A DNA stretch of 64,000 nucleotides from assembly GCA_035938175.1 (NCBI GenBank), contig DASZHD010000019.1, positions 1 through 64,000 of the forward strand, read 5' to 3'. The DNA is from DASRDE01 sp035938175. Its GTDB lineage: Bacteria; Vulcanimicrobiota; Vulcanimicrobiia; Vulcanimicrobiales; Vulcanimicrobiaceae. The stretch's first letter is position 1. Each line of letters opens with the position of its first letter. The notes beneath the pieces are model-generated. The model saw nothing but the letters and a program-made list of their open reading frames with translations, was not told the DNA's origin and ran no database searches. The translations under genes were made by a program, and so were the position numbers. Shown piece after piece: positions 17,707-26,515 of this stretch.

Positions 17707-18213
17707 ATGAAGAAATTGCTCTTCGTGACTTCCCTTTTAGCAGCGTTCGTGCTCGGAATCGCCATCACGCGAGTCGCCTATCCGGCGGCCACTGCCAGTG
17801 CAGCGAGCATAAATCCCTCGAGCGGCTACACCATCCACATCGATGCACAGAAGCACTTCGGCGACGCGCATCCCGACGAGATCGCGCACCATTGGTGCAA
17901 GAACGTCGCCGGCGGAATGATTCAATGCCAGATTTACGATAACGATAGCGCCGACGCACGCCTGGTAGCGGTCGAAACGATCGTGTCACCGAGCGTGTAC
18001 AAATCGTTTACACCGCAAGAGCAGGCGTATTGGCATTATCATAAAGTCGAGATCCCCAAGGTGAACGCGACGATGCCCGACGTCTCGGCCGCAGACGCAC
18101 AAAAAATGGTCGCGCAGATCAGCGACACGTACGGCAAGATCTGGCTGCTCTACGATCCGATGAGCACGAATAATCTGCCGACCGGATCGCCTTCGGTCAC
18201 CGTATTGAAGTAA
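17707..18213 (+). CDS. Exported DUF1264 (oil-body-associated-protein-like) family protein
   Basis: 168 residues with an N-terminal signal or anchor segment (MKKLLFVTSLLAAFVLGIAI) and a GGAGG ribosome-binding site 7 nt before ATG 17707. The body matches the DUF1264 pattern that I know from plant oil-body-associated proteins and bacterial relatives: HHWCKNVAGGMIQCQIYDND, DARLVAVETIVS, and QEQAYWHYHKVEI. The biochemical function of the family is not established. The paired histidines and cysteines are conserved-looking. The 3' end overlaps the convergent lipoprotein gene by 17 nt. Confidence 0.75.
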   Translation: MKKLLFVTSLLAAFVLGIAITRVAYPAATASAASINPSSGYTIHIDAQKHFGDAHPDEIAHHWCKNVAGGMIQCQIYDNDSADARLVAVETIVSPSVYKSFTPQEQAYWHYHKVEIPKVNATMPDVSAADAQKMVAQISDTYGKIWLLYDPMSTNNLPTGSPSVTVLK

Positions 18214-18856
18214 CCGTCGCAGACGTCACCAGGCAGTCGTATTGAAAATTGGGCCCGTGGTCTTCCTCGACGATGCCGACACCTAGCGCATAGCCATAAT
18301 TATGCGTGCCGGCGCTCTCGAAGTACGGTGCGACGGTGAAGATGCCTAGCCCGGTTTTATTGCTCGGCTCGAATCCGACGAATTGACGGGTTATCGTCGA
18401 GCCGTCCGCCGACAGATAGTCGTAGTAGGCGTTGACGACGGGAGTTGCCGACACGATGACGGATGGAGTAACCGTCTGGACGGCGCCATTGACGAGATAG
18501 CCGTAGATTGACGTATTGCCGTTGGCGTCGTTCGCAAGGAGTTCGACGGTCGTCGCGATCTGCGTCGGCGAGGCCGGAATCTGCAGCGAGAATTCGTAGA
18601 CGGTTGTCGATCCGACGGTGGTCTTGCCCAGAACCGTGTTGGCGATCGCGTACGGCTGCTCGTTCTGGTTTTTCGTGTTGTGACACTGGTATCCCCACGA
18701 GTCACCTACCGCTAAAGGTTGATACAGCTTTTGCGGAGTCGCCGTGGGCACCGGCGTTGGAGGAGGTGTCGCGGCTGGCCCCGGGGCCGGCCCTCCGCCC
18801 CCACCGCATGCGGTTAGAGCGGCGCACAGGGCAATCGTCGTTTGGTAGAAGCGCAT
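18197..18856 (-). CDS. Putative lipoprotein
   Basis: 219 residues. The N-terminus is a lipoprotein signal peptide with the lipobox LTAC at residues 14-17, followed by a Gly run and a Pro/Thr-rich linker (PAATPPPTPVPTATPQK), a usual tether between the membrane and a folded domain. The folded part contains GDSWGYQCHNT and several beta segments. No family recognised. It is convergent with and slightly overlaps the DUF1264 gene, and lies 5' to the winged-helix regulator on the opposite strand. Confidence 0.72.
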   Translation of the reverse strand: MRFYQTTIALCAALTACGGGGGPAPGPAATPPPTPVPTATPQKLYQPLAVGDSWGYQCHNTKNQNEQPYAIANTVLGKTTVGSTTVYEFSLQIPASPTQIATTVELLANDANGNTSIYGYLVNGAVQTVTPSVIVSATPVVNAYYDYLSADGSTITRQFVGFEPSNKTGLGIFTVAPYFESAGTHNYGYALGVGIVEEDHGPNFQYDCLVTSATVTSIR

Positions 18857-18967
18857 GAGAGACCTCGAAGCGTGCAGTCGTCCCTCATCGTGGCAGACGA
18901 TCGGCGAAAATGTCCCGAGCGTATCATTCGCAAATCCTTAGGAAAGCATTTACCTCGAGGGACATCC

Positions 18968-20338
18968 ATGAGCGAGCTTCGATTTCACGGCTACACGCTC
19001 AACCACACCGAGCGCGTCCTGCGTTTTGGTACGGAGATCGTGCCGCTGCCGCCGAGGGCCATCGAACTGCTCGCGATTTTGGCCGCTTCTCCCAACGCCG
19101 TCGTCTCTAAAGATCGGCTAATGTCCGAACTGTGGGGTGACGTTCCGGTCGAGGAAGGCAACCTCACGCAGCTCGTTTTTCGTTTGCGAAAAGCGTTTTC
19201 GCAGTTAACGCCCGACGTACGCATCGAAACGATACCTCGGCGCGGGTATCGGATGGTTGTGCCGCGAGAAAGCGCGCCGATCCCCGTTCCAACGGCCCGG
19301 AAAAAACCGTGGCTGCCGTTAGCAGCAGGCGGCTTGGTCCTCCTGGTCGCGGTTTCGGCGACCGCGGCCGGGAACCATCAACCGGTGCGCGTGCGCGACG
19401 ACGTTCAACTTGGTTACGCAACCTGGTTCAATGCAAAGTCGCTCTCCGACGTTCAGCGCAGCATTGCGTATTTCGAGGAAGCCGTGCACCAAGCGCCGCG
19501 AAACGCCGAAGCCCGTGCCGGACTTGCCGACGCCCTCGTCAGCCGCGCGTTGCGAGAGTCGAATACCGGCCAGGTCGTCGCCGATGCAGACTCCGCGCTC
19601 GACAATGCCCACCAGGCAGTGCTTCTCGATCCCGCTAACGCCGATGCGCGGGCTGCTCTCGGACAGGCGCAAGCAGTCTTCGGCGACGCACGATTCGCCG
19701 AGGCCGAGCTTCGCCGTGCCGTATCGCTGGATCCGCAATCCGTCGAAGCGCGGACGTGGTACGGTGAACTCTTACTTTCGAAAGCGAATTTGCAACAAGC
19801 GGCCGAGCAGTTTCGCGCGGCGCTCGCCACGAGTTCTTCGTGGACGGAAGCCGGCGACGACTTGGCCCTCATTTCGTATCTTCAGCGCCGTTACGCAGAA
19901 GCGCAGGCGTATGCACGTGAATCGCTGATCGTCGGCCCATTAGACCGCACTGCATCGTTGTTTCTTGCACTGAGCGAATCGATCCGGCAACCTGGCCGCG
20001 CTGAAGACGACGTTCGTTCGATGCTCGAACATGACGATGGAAGCAACGCCCTCGCCGAACATGCGCTCCTTGGGTACTTTTATGCCAGGACGGGCGACTC
20101 GGGATTAGCGGTGAGCCAGATTGGAAAGGTCAAGGCCCTCATCGGGCGTGCCCGCGGGGTCTCGGATCCGTTCACGATCATCTCTCTCGCAGCGACGTAC
20201 GCGCTCCAACATCGCCGTGACGACGCATTCGTGTGGCTCGCTCGGCTGAGTAAAACGGATCGCGAGATCTTCTCGAACGACAGCCGCTTAGATGCCGTGC
20301 GAAACGACGCCCGCTTCACGAAATGGCTGCAAGGCTAG
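18968..20338 (+). CDS. Transmembrane winged-helix regulator with TPR-like periplasmic domain (CadC/ToxR type)
   Basis: 456 residues. Residues 1-95 form an OmpR/CadC-type DNA-binding winged helix (LPPRAIELLAILAASPN, VSKDRLMSELWGD, VEEGNLTQLVFRLRKAF, IETIPRRGYRM). One transmembrane helix follows (about 113-132). The C-terminal 300 residues are tetratricopeptide-like helical repeats (YFEEAVHQAPRNAEARAGLA, HQAVLLDPANADARAALGQA). This matches one-component membrane regulators that bind DNA while anchored. ATG 18968 is chosen because the fold starts there and GAGGGA lies 6 nt upstream. The targets are unknown; the divergent lipoprotein gene is a candidate. Confidence 0.87.
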   Translation: MSELRFHGYTLNHTERVLRFGTEIVPLPPRAIELLAILAASPNAVVSKDRLMSELWGDVPVEEGNLTQLVFRLRKAFSQLTPDVRIETIPRRGYRMVVPRESAPIPVPTARKKPWLPLAAGGLVLLVAVSATAAGNHQPVRVRDDVQLGYATWFNAKSLSDVQRSIAYFEEAVHQAPRNAEARAGLADALVSRALRESNTGQVVADADSALDNAHQAVLLDPANADARAALGQAQAVFGDARFAEAELRRAVSLDPQSVEARTWYGELLLSKANLQQAAEQFRAALATSSSWTEAGDDLALISYLQRRYAEAQAYARESLIVGPLDRTASLFLALSESIRQPGRAEDDVRSMLEHDDGSNALAEHALLGYFYARTGDSGLAVSQIGKVKALIGRARGVSDPFTIISLAATYALQHRRDDAFVWLARLSKTDREIFSNDSRLDAVRNDARFTKWLQG

Positions 20339-20360
20339 AAGCAAACGGCTGCGAGTAAGT

Positions 20361-21797
20361 CTAGTTCCCGTCCTCGCGAAGGATGCACGGCGCCATCACC
20401 GCGTCCGTCATTCCGTGAATCAAGCGTTTGTCGGCCGGCGCCACCGTGGCGAGGATGCCGCCGAGCTGCACGCTGTCGGGACCGGTAACGAAGAAGTACG
20501 GACAAAGGCGGACGCGTCCGTCGAACGTGCGCACGTCGTCCGCGGCGCGATCGAAAAACGACTGGCGGATGCGTTTGCCTTTGTGGAACGCCTGCAGAAT
20601 GCGCGGCGTTTTGTCGAAGTCGCGCAACGCTTCGGAAAGCGTGGCAACCCATTCGTCCTTCGTCAGATCGTTTGCGACGCGGACGCCGCGCGAACCCCAA
20701 GCAAGTTCGGAAAATCCGGACGGCTTGACGACGTAATCGCGCTCGCTCTTTCCGAGTTCGGCGAGCTGCATCCAGTCGCTGACGGGAGTGCCCGCAGCCT
20801 CCAGACCGTGCACGACGCCTTGCGGAGGGAGCGGGCGCGGGTCGATGACCCACGTCTTCGGGAACAACCGCAGCAGACGCGCGTACGCGTCTTTGCCGAG
20901 TTCGGACTGCCAGAGTTTCGCAAGCTGCGGATGGTGCAATAGCGCGAACGAGAGTTTCTCTTCCAGCTGCGCTTTCGGCGGCGGCGTCATCTTCACGCGA
21001 TTGTGCCGCGCGGCATAGAGCATGAGCTCCTGTTTGGGCACGTTCAGCAGATCGAACAACTCGAAGTTGCGGTAGATCGCGTCGAGTTTCTCTTCACGCC
21101 CGTCCTCCATGCGGACGAACAGTGCTTCTTCGGTGAAAACGATGTCTTGCGGCGCCGCCACGTATGCGGATGCGAGCCGTTCGATACGCATCGCCTCTGC
21201 GAGCCAGCGCATTTCCGGCCGGTAATCGCCGGATTCATCGGATACGACGATGGCCACGGTTGGATGCTCTTTACCGGTGCTTGCACGCAGCATCGCGGCA
21301 AAAACCGCGGGAATTCCGAGCGCGCCGCCCACGCTTTCCATCCCCAACCGGCAATACGCTTGCGCCATCGCGCCGACGAAGCCCATTCCTCCGGGAACGC
21401 TGTCGAGTTCGCTCGCCGAAAAACCGTCATCCGTCATGATGAGATCCGGGCGGATTACGCCGGGAATCTCTTGTTTGAAACGGTTTTGGCGCGACAGGCG
21501 CACGATGTGCTCGGGTTTGCCGCGGTCCAAATAGTCGGCAATGAAGGCGGGTGCCGTGCCGCGCGCGCTGCGGTTATACAGCGCGTTGAGTGCCTTGTAG
21601 AAAAGAAGCAGATCGCTGCCGATTCCGTTGATGGTCTCGAGGGTGGTGGCAGACAACGCAAACGGCTCGGGACTTACGCGCCAGGCGATCCGGTCGTCTT
21701 CGTGCTCCACCTTGAAAAGGCCGGACGGGATCGCTTCATACAGAAAGCGCGCTTGCTCACGAGCCGTGAGATGAGGTGCGAAAGCCTGACAGGCCAT
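20361..21797 (-). CDS. ATP-grasp-like protein of unknown function
   Basis: 478 residues. I do not recognise a named family, but the pattern resembles circularly permuted ATP-grasp enzymes: RPDLIMTDDGFSASELDSVP followed by GGMGF (acidic metal-binding segment), WVIDPRPLPPQG, and a Lys-containing strand DYVVKPSGFSELAWGSRGV that could bind ATP phosphates. Such folds ligate carboxylates to amines or thiols. No peptide-ligase partner is encoded nearby. Convergent with the winged-helix regulator (22-nt gap). Confidence 0.5.
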   Translation of the reverse strand: MACQAFAPHLTAREQARFLYEAIPSGLFKVEHEDDRIAWRVSPEPFALSATTLETINGIGSDLLLFYKALNALYNRSARGTAPAFIADYLDRGKPEHIVRLSRQNRFKQEIPGVIRPDLIMTDDGFSASELDSVPGGMGFVGAMAQAYCRLGMESVGGALGIPAVFAAMLRASTGKEHPTVAIVVSDESGDYRPEMRWLAEAMRIERLASAYVAAPQDIVFTEEALFVRMEDGREEKLDAIYRNFELFDLLNVPKQELMLYAARHNRVKMTPPPKAQLEEKLSFALLHHPQLAKLWQSELGKDAYARLLRLFPKTWVIDPRPLPPQGVVHGLEAAGTPVSDWMQLAELGKSERDYVVKPSGFSELAWGSRGVRVANDLTKDEWVATLSEALRDFDKTPRILQAFHKGKRIRQSFFDRAADDVRTFDGRVRLCPYFFVTGPDSVQLGGILATVAPADKRLIHGMTDAVMAPCILREDGN

Positions 21798-21926
21798 TAA
21801 CCAATATCGCTCCCTTGCCGACAGGCAGGACAGCCGTCGGGGATTTTGGACATGCCGAACGCGATGTAACGACGCCGCATCAGGGATTCAAGATACCCGC
21901 ATTGGCCGAACCGGTTGCACCCGGCT

Positions 21927-22319
21927 TCACTTAATCGTGAGCGCCCCGGGGGTCAGGACGGCGCTGTCGATGCGGACTTGGCCGCCTCGCAGCAGCAGCG
22001 TTGTGTGCAGCGTGCCTTCCAGGCCGACACGGTCGAGGGGGACGTCCTCGATAACGCGGGAGGCTTCTTCGCCCGCGATAAAGCGCAGCGCAGAGAAGCG
22101 GCTGAACGACGTACGGGGCGTGGAGAACGTTTCGTTGACGACCACGGGGAGATCGCGTCCGGGCCGGGCCGCGCCCTGGGAGGCGACGCAATACGCCGCG
22201 GTGAGCGGCGTTCCGCGGATCGAGAGCACCTCGCGGGTGCACCGGCCTGACGGCTGCGCCCACGCGACGCCCCCCAGCGAGAGCGCGAGCGATGCGGCGG
22301 CCAGCGAGCGACCTTTCAT
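21927..22319 (-). CDS. Small exported protein of unknown function
   Basis: 130 residues with a clear signal peptide (MKGRSLAAASLALSLGGVAW, cleavage after AWA-Q). The mature part has two Cys (CTREVLS and AYCVAS) that could form a disulfide, plus beta-type segments. ATG 22319 is chosen because of the signal peptide and GGAG upstream on the minus strand. No family recognised. The 129-nt gap on its 3' side (21798-21926) and the 116-nt gap on its 5' side contain nothing I can assign. Confidence 0.6.
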   Translation of the reverse strand: MKGRSLAAASLALSLGGVAWAQPSGRCTREVLSIRGTPLTAAYCVASQGAARPGRDLPVVVNETFSTPRTSFSRFSALRFIAGEEASRVIEDVPLDRVGLEGTLHTTLLLRGGQVRIDSAVLTPGALTIK

Positions 22320-22435
22320 ACTCCGATAACGTTTGTCGAAGGCCTTTTGACTCCCCCGGGTCGTCTGCCGACACATAAAAGTGACGACTTTCGCCGGTCG
22401 ACGCCCCTTTGACAGCATGCTATAGGATAAATTGG

Positions 22436-23254
22436 ATGTCTCTCGACCTCATCGCTCTGGATCTCGACGGTACGCTCCTCAACTCGCGCGAAGAGATCTC
22501 TGCTCGCAACCGGCATGCCATACGCGCCGCTCTCGATGCCGGAATCCGTATTGTTTTAGTAACCGGCCGCGGCGTCGATACGCCGATTCGCGTCAGCAGA
22601 GAGCTGGGTCTAAACCTTCCGATCATCTGCTGCCACGGAGCGCTGACCAAGGATTTCTTGGCAAACCGGACTCTGGGACACGTGCCGGTGCCCATGCAGT
22701 ACGCAAAACCAATGGTGGAATTCGCCGAACGCGAAGGGCTGTCGATCGCGCTGTATTCCGAGGAGTTGTTCTACCGGTTGGAAGGCAGCAAACTGTACAT
22801 GGACGACATGACGGGGCCTGCTTGGCGCGAAGTGCGGACGTTCGAAGACATCATGCATACCGCACCGACGTTTATCCGGTTTCTCGGCGAGCAATCCGTG
22901 CAGGCTATGCAGCGCGAATTCGGCGATTTGCCGCTGCATTTCAAATATGAAAACTGGCTCGACTTCATCGAATGCGCGGTGACGAACCGCGACGCCACCA
23001 AACAGCGCGCGCTCGCTCGCCTTTGCGCGGACTTCCAGATCGTTTCCGAAAACGTCATGGCAATCGGGGACTCGCGCAACGACGTCCCGATGCTGCGCTG
23101 GGCGGGGCTGGGAGTCGCGATGGGCAACTCGCTTCCGGAAGTCCGGCAGTCCGTCCGCTATGTCACCCTCACCAACGATCAAGACGGTGTCGCGGCGGCG
23201 ATCGAACGGTTCGCGCTTGCGCGCCCGGGACGATCGCAAAAGAAGCCTGCGTGA
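22436..23254 (+). CDS. Cof-type HAD-IIB hydrolase
   Basis: 272 residues with LDLDGTLLNS (motif I), VTGRG (motif II), an alpha/beta cap (FLGEQSVQAMQREFGDLPLH), a Lys region (NRDATKQRALARLC) and IGDSRNDVPML (motif IV). This is the Cof/YbiV group of sugar-phosphate and cofactor phosphatases, usually about 270 residues. ATG 22436 is the family-like start. Its stop overlaps the next gene's GTG by 4 nt and it heads a long co-directional run that reaches moaA. Confidence 0.88.
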   Translation: MSLDLIALDLDGTLLNSREEISARNRHAIRAALDAGIRIVLVTGRGVDTPIRVSRELGLNLPIICCHGALTKDFLANRTLGHVPVPMQYAKPMVEFAEREGLSIALYSEELFYRLEGSKLYMDDMTGPAWREVRTFEDIMHTAPTFIRFLGEQSVQAMQREFGDLPLHFKYENWLDFIECAVTNRDATKQRALARLCADFQIVSENVMAIGDSRNDVPMLRWAGLGVAMGNSLPEVRQSVRYVTLTNDQDGVAAAIERFALARPGRSQKKPA

Positions 23255-23520
23255 ACGGCACGAGCGTGCAAAGTACTCCGCCGCCGGATTACGAAGCCCG
23301 CTTGCGCAGCGTGCTCCAGGCGCACGACTGGGAAGGCTTGCGCGAATTCAGCCGCGAGTTCAACCAAATCCCCGATGACGTGTATGCGAAAGACCGGCAT
23401 TTTTGGGAAGTGCTGATGCACAAGATCATCTGCAACCGCATCGATACGCTCGCGCTGCACGAATCATCGCGCGCCTGGCTTGCGGAGCGCGGGTACACGA
23501 CGGATCTCGGCGGCTACTAG
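23251..23520 (+). CDS. Small hypothetical protein in the moa region
   Basis: 89 residues, acidic and basic in equal parts, rich in aromatic residues (HDWEGLREFSREFNQIPDD, DRHFWEVLMHKIICNRID). No family recognised. GTG 23251 overlaps the HAD stop (GTGA) and moaD starts 5 nt after the stop, so it is embedded in the operon. No signal peptide or membrane helix. Confidence 0.65.
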   Translation: MNGTSVQSTPPPDYEARLRSVLQAHDWEGLREFSREFNQIPDDVYAKDRHFWEVLMHKIICNRIDTLALHESSRAWLAERGYTTDLGGY

Positions 23521-23525
23521 AGCCC

Positions 23526-23771
23526 ATGCGCGTAAACGTGCTGGCGTTTGCGAGGATACGCGAACTGCTCGGCTCTCAAGCGCAAAGCGTGGAGTTGCCC
23601 GAAGGCAGCACCGGCGACGACTTGTGGCGCGCGCTGTCGCAGCGCAACGCGGAGCTCGGCTCGTTGTTGCCTTCCACGCGCATAGCGCGTAACGGACGCA
23701 TCGTCCGTTTCGGCGACGCGCTCTGCGACGGCGACGAAGTCGCGCTGCTGCCGCCCGTGGGCGGCGGCTGA
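23526..23771 (+). CDS. moaD: Molybdopterin synthase sulfur-carrier subunit MoaD
   Basis: 81 residues with the ubiquitin-like beta grasp pattern (VNVLAFARIRELLG, GDALCDGDEVALLPPVGGG) and the C-terminal Gly-Gly needed for thiocarboxylation by MoeB. Together with MoaE it converts cyclic pyranopterin monophosphate to molybdopterin. The stop overlaps the moaE start (TGATG). Confidence 0.93.
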   Translation: MRVNVLAFARIRELLGSQAQSVELPEGSTGDDLWRALSQRNAELGSLLPSTRIARNGRIVRFGDALCDGDEVALLPPVGGG

Positions 23772-24202
23772 TGTTCGCGATCGTCCGCGCGGCGATCGAC
23801 GTCGACGCGCTGACCGCGCAAATTCGCAGCGACGCCTGCGGAGGCGTCGTGACGTTCGCCGGCGTCGTCCGGGAACGCGCGGACGACGGACGCGCGGTGC
23901 ACGGCCTTTCTTATGAAGCGCATGAGTCGATGGCGCTTGCGGAATTCGAACGGATCGCGGCCGAAGCGCGCGAGCGGTTCGGGGATTGCCGAATCGGAGT
24001 CGTCCACCGCATCGGCGACCTCGAGATCGGCGAGGTCGCGGTAGCCGTCGTCGTTGCCGCTCCGCACCGGGCGCAGGCATTCGACGCGTGCGAATACGTT
24101 ATCGACGAGGTAAAGGCTCGCGCGCCGATCTGGAAGCAGGAACACTACACCGGCGGAGCGAGCGAATGGAAACACAATGATTGTGGATCTCCGGCGCGTT
24201 GA
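23771..24202 (+). CDS. moaE: Molybdopterin synthase catalytic subunit MoaE
   Basis: 143 residues. Conserved features include GGVVTFAGVVRE, LSYEAHESMA, HRIGDLEIGE and the catalytic segment VKARAPIWKQEHY with Lys115 and Lys122 (the counterparts of Lys119 and Lys126 in E. coli). The C-terminal tail overlaps the next gene by 26 nt. It works as a heterotetramer with the adjacent MoaD. Confidence 0.94.
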   Translation: MFAIVRAAIDVDALTAQIRSDACGGVVTFAGVVRERADDGRAVHGLSYEAHESMALAEFERIAAEARERFGDCRIGVVHRIGDLEIGEVAVAVVVAAPHRAQAFDACEYVIDEVKARAPIWKQEHYTGGASEWKHNDCGSPAR

Positions 24203-24893
24203 GGCCGAGCGTAATGGGGTCGCCGTTCTTACCTACGAACCGCGACGTTCCAGAAACGTGTCGATCGTCGCCGCGCACGGATATTCCAGTTCCAAGCACA
24301 ACCTCGATTTTCTCTGCAATTTCTTGGCAAGCCACGGCTACGGAGTCTTTAGCCTCGATTTTCCGGGCCACAAGCTCGGTGCGAGCGGCGGTACGCTGCG
24401 CGGCGTCGACGACCTGATCGATGCGATGCGGGCGGTAGTCGCGCACGCCCGCGAGTTTACCGACGCGCCGGTGTATTTGATGGGACACAGCATGGGTGCT
24501 ATGACCGCGTTGTTCGTTGCCGCCGAAGATCGCGACGTGGCCGGAACCGTCGCGATCGCGACGGGCTACGGCAGGCCGAGTGCGATCGACGCGCTGCAAA
24601 GCAAAGGCGTCACGGATTTTCGATCGTCGTACGTGCGCGGCGTCACGCTGCCCGAATTAGTCCACGGCATCGACGGCCGCTACGCAACGGCCCTGCCCAA
24701 GCTCGCCGGACGGCCGCAGTTGTACGTGGCTGCGTCGCGCGATGCCATGGTGAGCCCGCGCAGCGTCGAAGAATTGTTTGCGCATGCCCCAGATCCCAAG
24801 ACGCTGGTCACCATCGACAGCGACCACACGTACGCCGGCGAAAACGCGCGCGCGGAAGTCTTGCAATGGCTGAACGCACGTCACCCGCGCTGA
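24177..24893 (+). CDS. Alpha/beta hydrolase
   Basis: 238 residues with the canonical oxyanion loop (VAAHGYSSSKHN), the nucleophile elbow GHSMG near residue 105, an Asp-bearing strand (YVAASRDAMVSP) and a final His (DSDHTYAGE). Substrate unknown: probably an esterase or acyl hydrolase. It overlaps moaE by 26 nt and the moeB-like gene by 28 nt, which makes an operon likely but does not prove a role in molybdenum cofactor synthesis. Confidence 0.85.
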   Translation: MIVDLRRVEAERNGVAVLTYEPRRSRNVSIVAAHGYSSSKHNLDFLCNFLASHGYGVFSLDFPGHKLGASGGTLRGVDDLIDAMRAVVAHAREFTDAPVYLMGHSMGAMTALFVAAEDRDVAGTVAIATGYGRPSAIDALQSKGVTDFRSSYVRGVTLPELVHGIDGRYATALPKLAGRPQLYVAASRDAMVSPRSVEELFAHAPDPKTLVTIDSDHTYAGENARAEVLQWLNARHPR

Positions 24894-25990
24894 CTGCGGG
24901 GCTGCGCCGGTATAGCCGGCATCTGTTGATTCCGGAAGTCGGCGTGGAAGGACAACGGCGCCTAGCCTCGGCGCGCGTGTTGTGCATCGGCGCCGGCGGA
25001 TTGGGAGCGCCCGTTCTGGCGTACTTGGCGGCAGCCGGCGTCGGCCGAATCGGCATCGTCGACGACGACCGCGTCGACGAAAGCAATCTGCAGCGGCAGA
25101 CGATTTTCTCCACGTCAGATATTGGTAAACTCAAGGCGCACGTGGCCGCGCAGCGCGTCGTGGATCTCAATCCGCTCGTGGCCGCCGATCCCATCCCGGT
25201 ACGTTTCGATGCTTCGAATGCGAGCGAGCTCGTTCGCTTGTACGACGTGATCGTGGATTGTACGGATCGTTTTACATCGCGCTATGCGATCAACGACGCA
25301 TGCTGGTTCGAAGGCAAACCGGATGTCTATGCATCGATTTTCCGTTTCGATGGCCAGGTCAGCGTCTTTTGGCGCGATCGCGGGCCGTGCTACCGCTGCT
25401 TGTTTTCGCAACCGCCGCCGGCCGGCAGCGTTCCGACGTGTGCGGAGGGCGGAGTTTTGGGCGTGCTTGCGGGCATCGTCGGCACGTGGCAAGCCAATGA
25501 GGCGCTGAAAATTATTCTCGGAATCGGCGAGCCGCTCGTAGGCCGCTTGATGTTAATCGATGCGCTGGGATCGCAAGTGCGCGAATTCGCAATCGAGCGG
25601 GATGCGCAGTGCGCGCTCTGCGGCAATTCGCCGAGCATTACCGCCGTGCGCGAAGAGGATGAAGATTCCGCCGCGCCGCCGGACGCGCAAGAAGTGCAGC
25701 CGGCGGAATTGGATGAGGCGCTGAACGGCGCCGTGCTGCTGGACGTGCGCGAACGGCACGAAGCCGTTCTGGGCGTACTGGAAAATGCGATCCACATTCC
25801 CGCATCGGAATTGCAGGCTCGCCTACACGAACTCGACTCCGCGAAAAGCTATGTCGTAGCGTGCCGTGTGGGTTCCAAATCGCGCTGGGCAATCCAACTG
25901 CTGCGGGACGCCGGGTTTACCCGCGTGACGCACCTGAACGGCGGCCTGCTCGGCTACGCCGCTCTCGACCCGGGTTTTGCGTTTTTTTAG
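24866..25990 (+). CDS. moeB: MoeB/ThiF-type adenylyltransferase with C-terminal rhodanese domain
   Basis: 374 residues. The E1-like domain has the nucleotide loop IGAGGLGAPV (residues 41-50), a zinc site formed by Cys175, Cys178, Cys249 and Cys252, and the catalytic-loop Cys192 (VPTCAEGG). The C-terminal 90 residues are a rhodanese domain with the persulfide Cys333 (VVACRVGSKS). This architecture activates MoaD (and sometimes ThiS-like carriers) by adenylation and supplies sulfur. Being four genes after moaD supports the MoeB assignment; a dual role in thiamine or tRNA thiolation remains possible. Confidence 0.9.
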   Translation: MAERTSPALTAGLRRYSRHLLIPEVGVEGQRRLASARVLCIGAGGLGAPVLAYLAAAGVGRIGIVDDDRVDESNLQRQTIFSTSDIGKLKAHVAAQRVVDLNPLVAADPIPVRFDASNASELVRLYDVIVDCTDRFTSRYAINDACWFEGKPDVYASIFRFDGQVSVFWRDRGPCYRCLFSQPPPAGSVPTCAEGGVLGVLAGIVGTWQANEALKIILGIGEPLVGRLMLIDALGSQVREFAIERDAQCALCGNSPSITAVREEDEDSAAPPDAQEVQPAELDEALNGAVLLDVRERHEAVLGVLENAIHIPASELQARLHELDSAKSYVVACRVGSKSRWAIQLLRDAGFTRVTHLNGGLLGYAALDPGFAFF

Positions 25991-26005
25991 AGAAGCGCGC
26001 GGCAG

Positions 26006-26515
26006 ATGCTGAAAGCGCACAAAACGAAGTTTGCGGACGTCCTATTGCTGGAGCCCGACGTTTTTCCCGACGATCGCGGCTTCTTCAAAGAAGTCTTTTC
26101 GGCGGAGAAATATGCCGCCATCGGCATACGCGGACCCTTCGTTCAAGACAACGTCTCGTATTCGCGCAGAGGCGTGCTTCGCGGAATGCACTACGACTTA
26201 CGAATGGCCAAGCTCGTGCAGTGCGTGCAGGGCGCAATATTTGACGTCGTGGTAGATATGCGTGACGGATCGCCGACGTACAAGCACTGGGACGGCATCG
26301 ATCTCACCTCCGAAAACCACCGCCAGCTGTACGTGCCGCCGGGTTTTGCGCACGGCTTTTACGTGCGAAGCGACGCCGCTTTGGTGCTGTATAAACAAAC
26401 GGCGGCATACGATCCGTCTCAAGAACGCGCGATCAGCTGGCGCGATCCCACCGTTGGGATAGCGTGGCCGCTCGACGGCGAGCCGGTTCTTTCGGCGAAA
26501 GATGCGGCGCTTTGA
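26006..26515 (+). CDS. rfbC: dTDP-4-dehydrorhamnose 3,5-epimerase-like protein
   Basis: 169 residues of the RmlC cupin family. Visible hallmarks are FKEVFSAEKYAAIGI, NVSYSRRGVLRGMHYDLR with the catalytic His, KLVQCVQGAIFDVVVDMR, and YVPPGFAHGFYV. RmlC makes dTDP-4-keto-L-rhamnose, but no rmlA, rmlB or rmlD is nearby. It could feed the glycosyltransferases in the flagellar island, which is inference. The stop overlaps the next ATG (TGATG). Confidence 0.88.
   Translation: MLKAHKTKFADVLLLEPDVFPDDRGFFKEVFSAEKYAAIGIRGPFVQDNVSYSRRGVLRGMHYDLRMAKLVQCVQGAIFDVVVDMRDGSPTYKHWDGIDLTSENHRQLYVPPGFAHGFYVRSDAALVLYKQTAAYDPSQERAISWRDPTVGIAWPLDGEPVLSAKDAAL

Noticed and set aside
22409..22435. TTGACA upstream of the Cof-type HAD gene as a sigma-70 promoter
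   Set aside because: No convincing -10 box lies 16-18 nt downstream: the position reads TTGGAT, and it overlaps the start codon.
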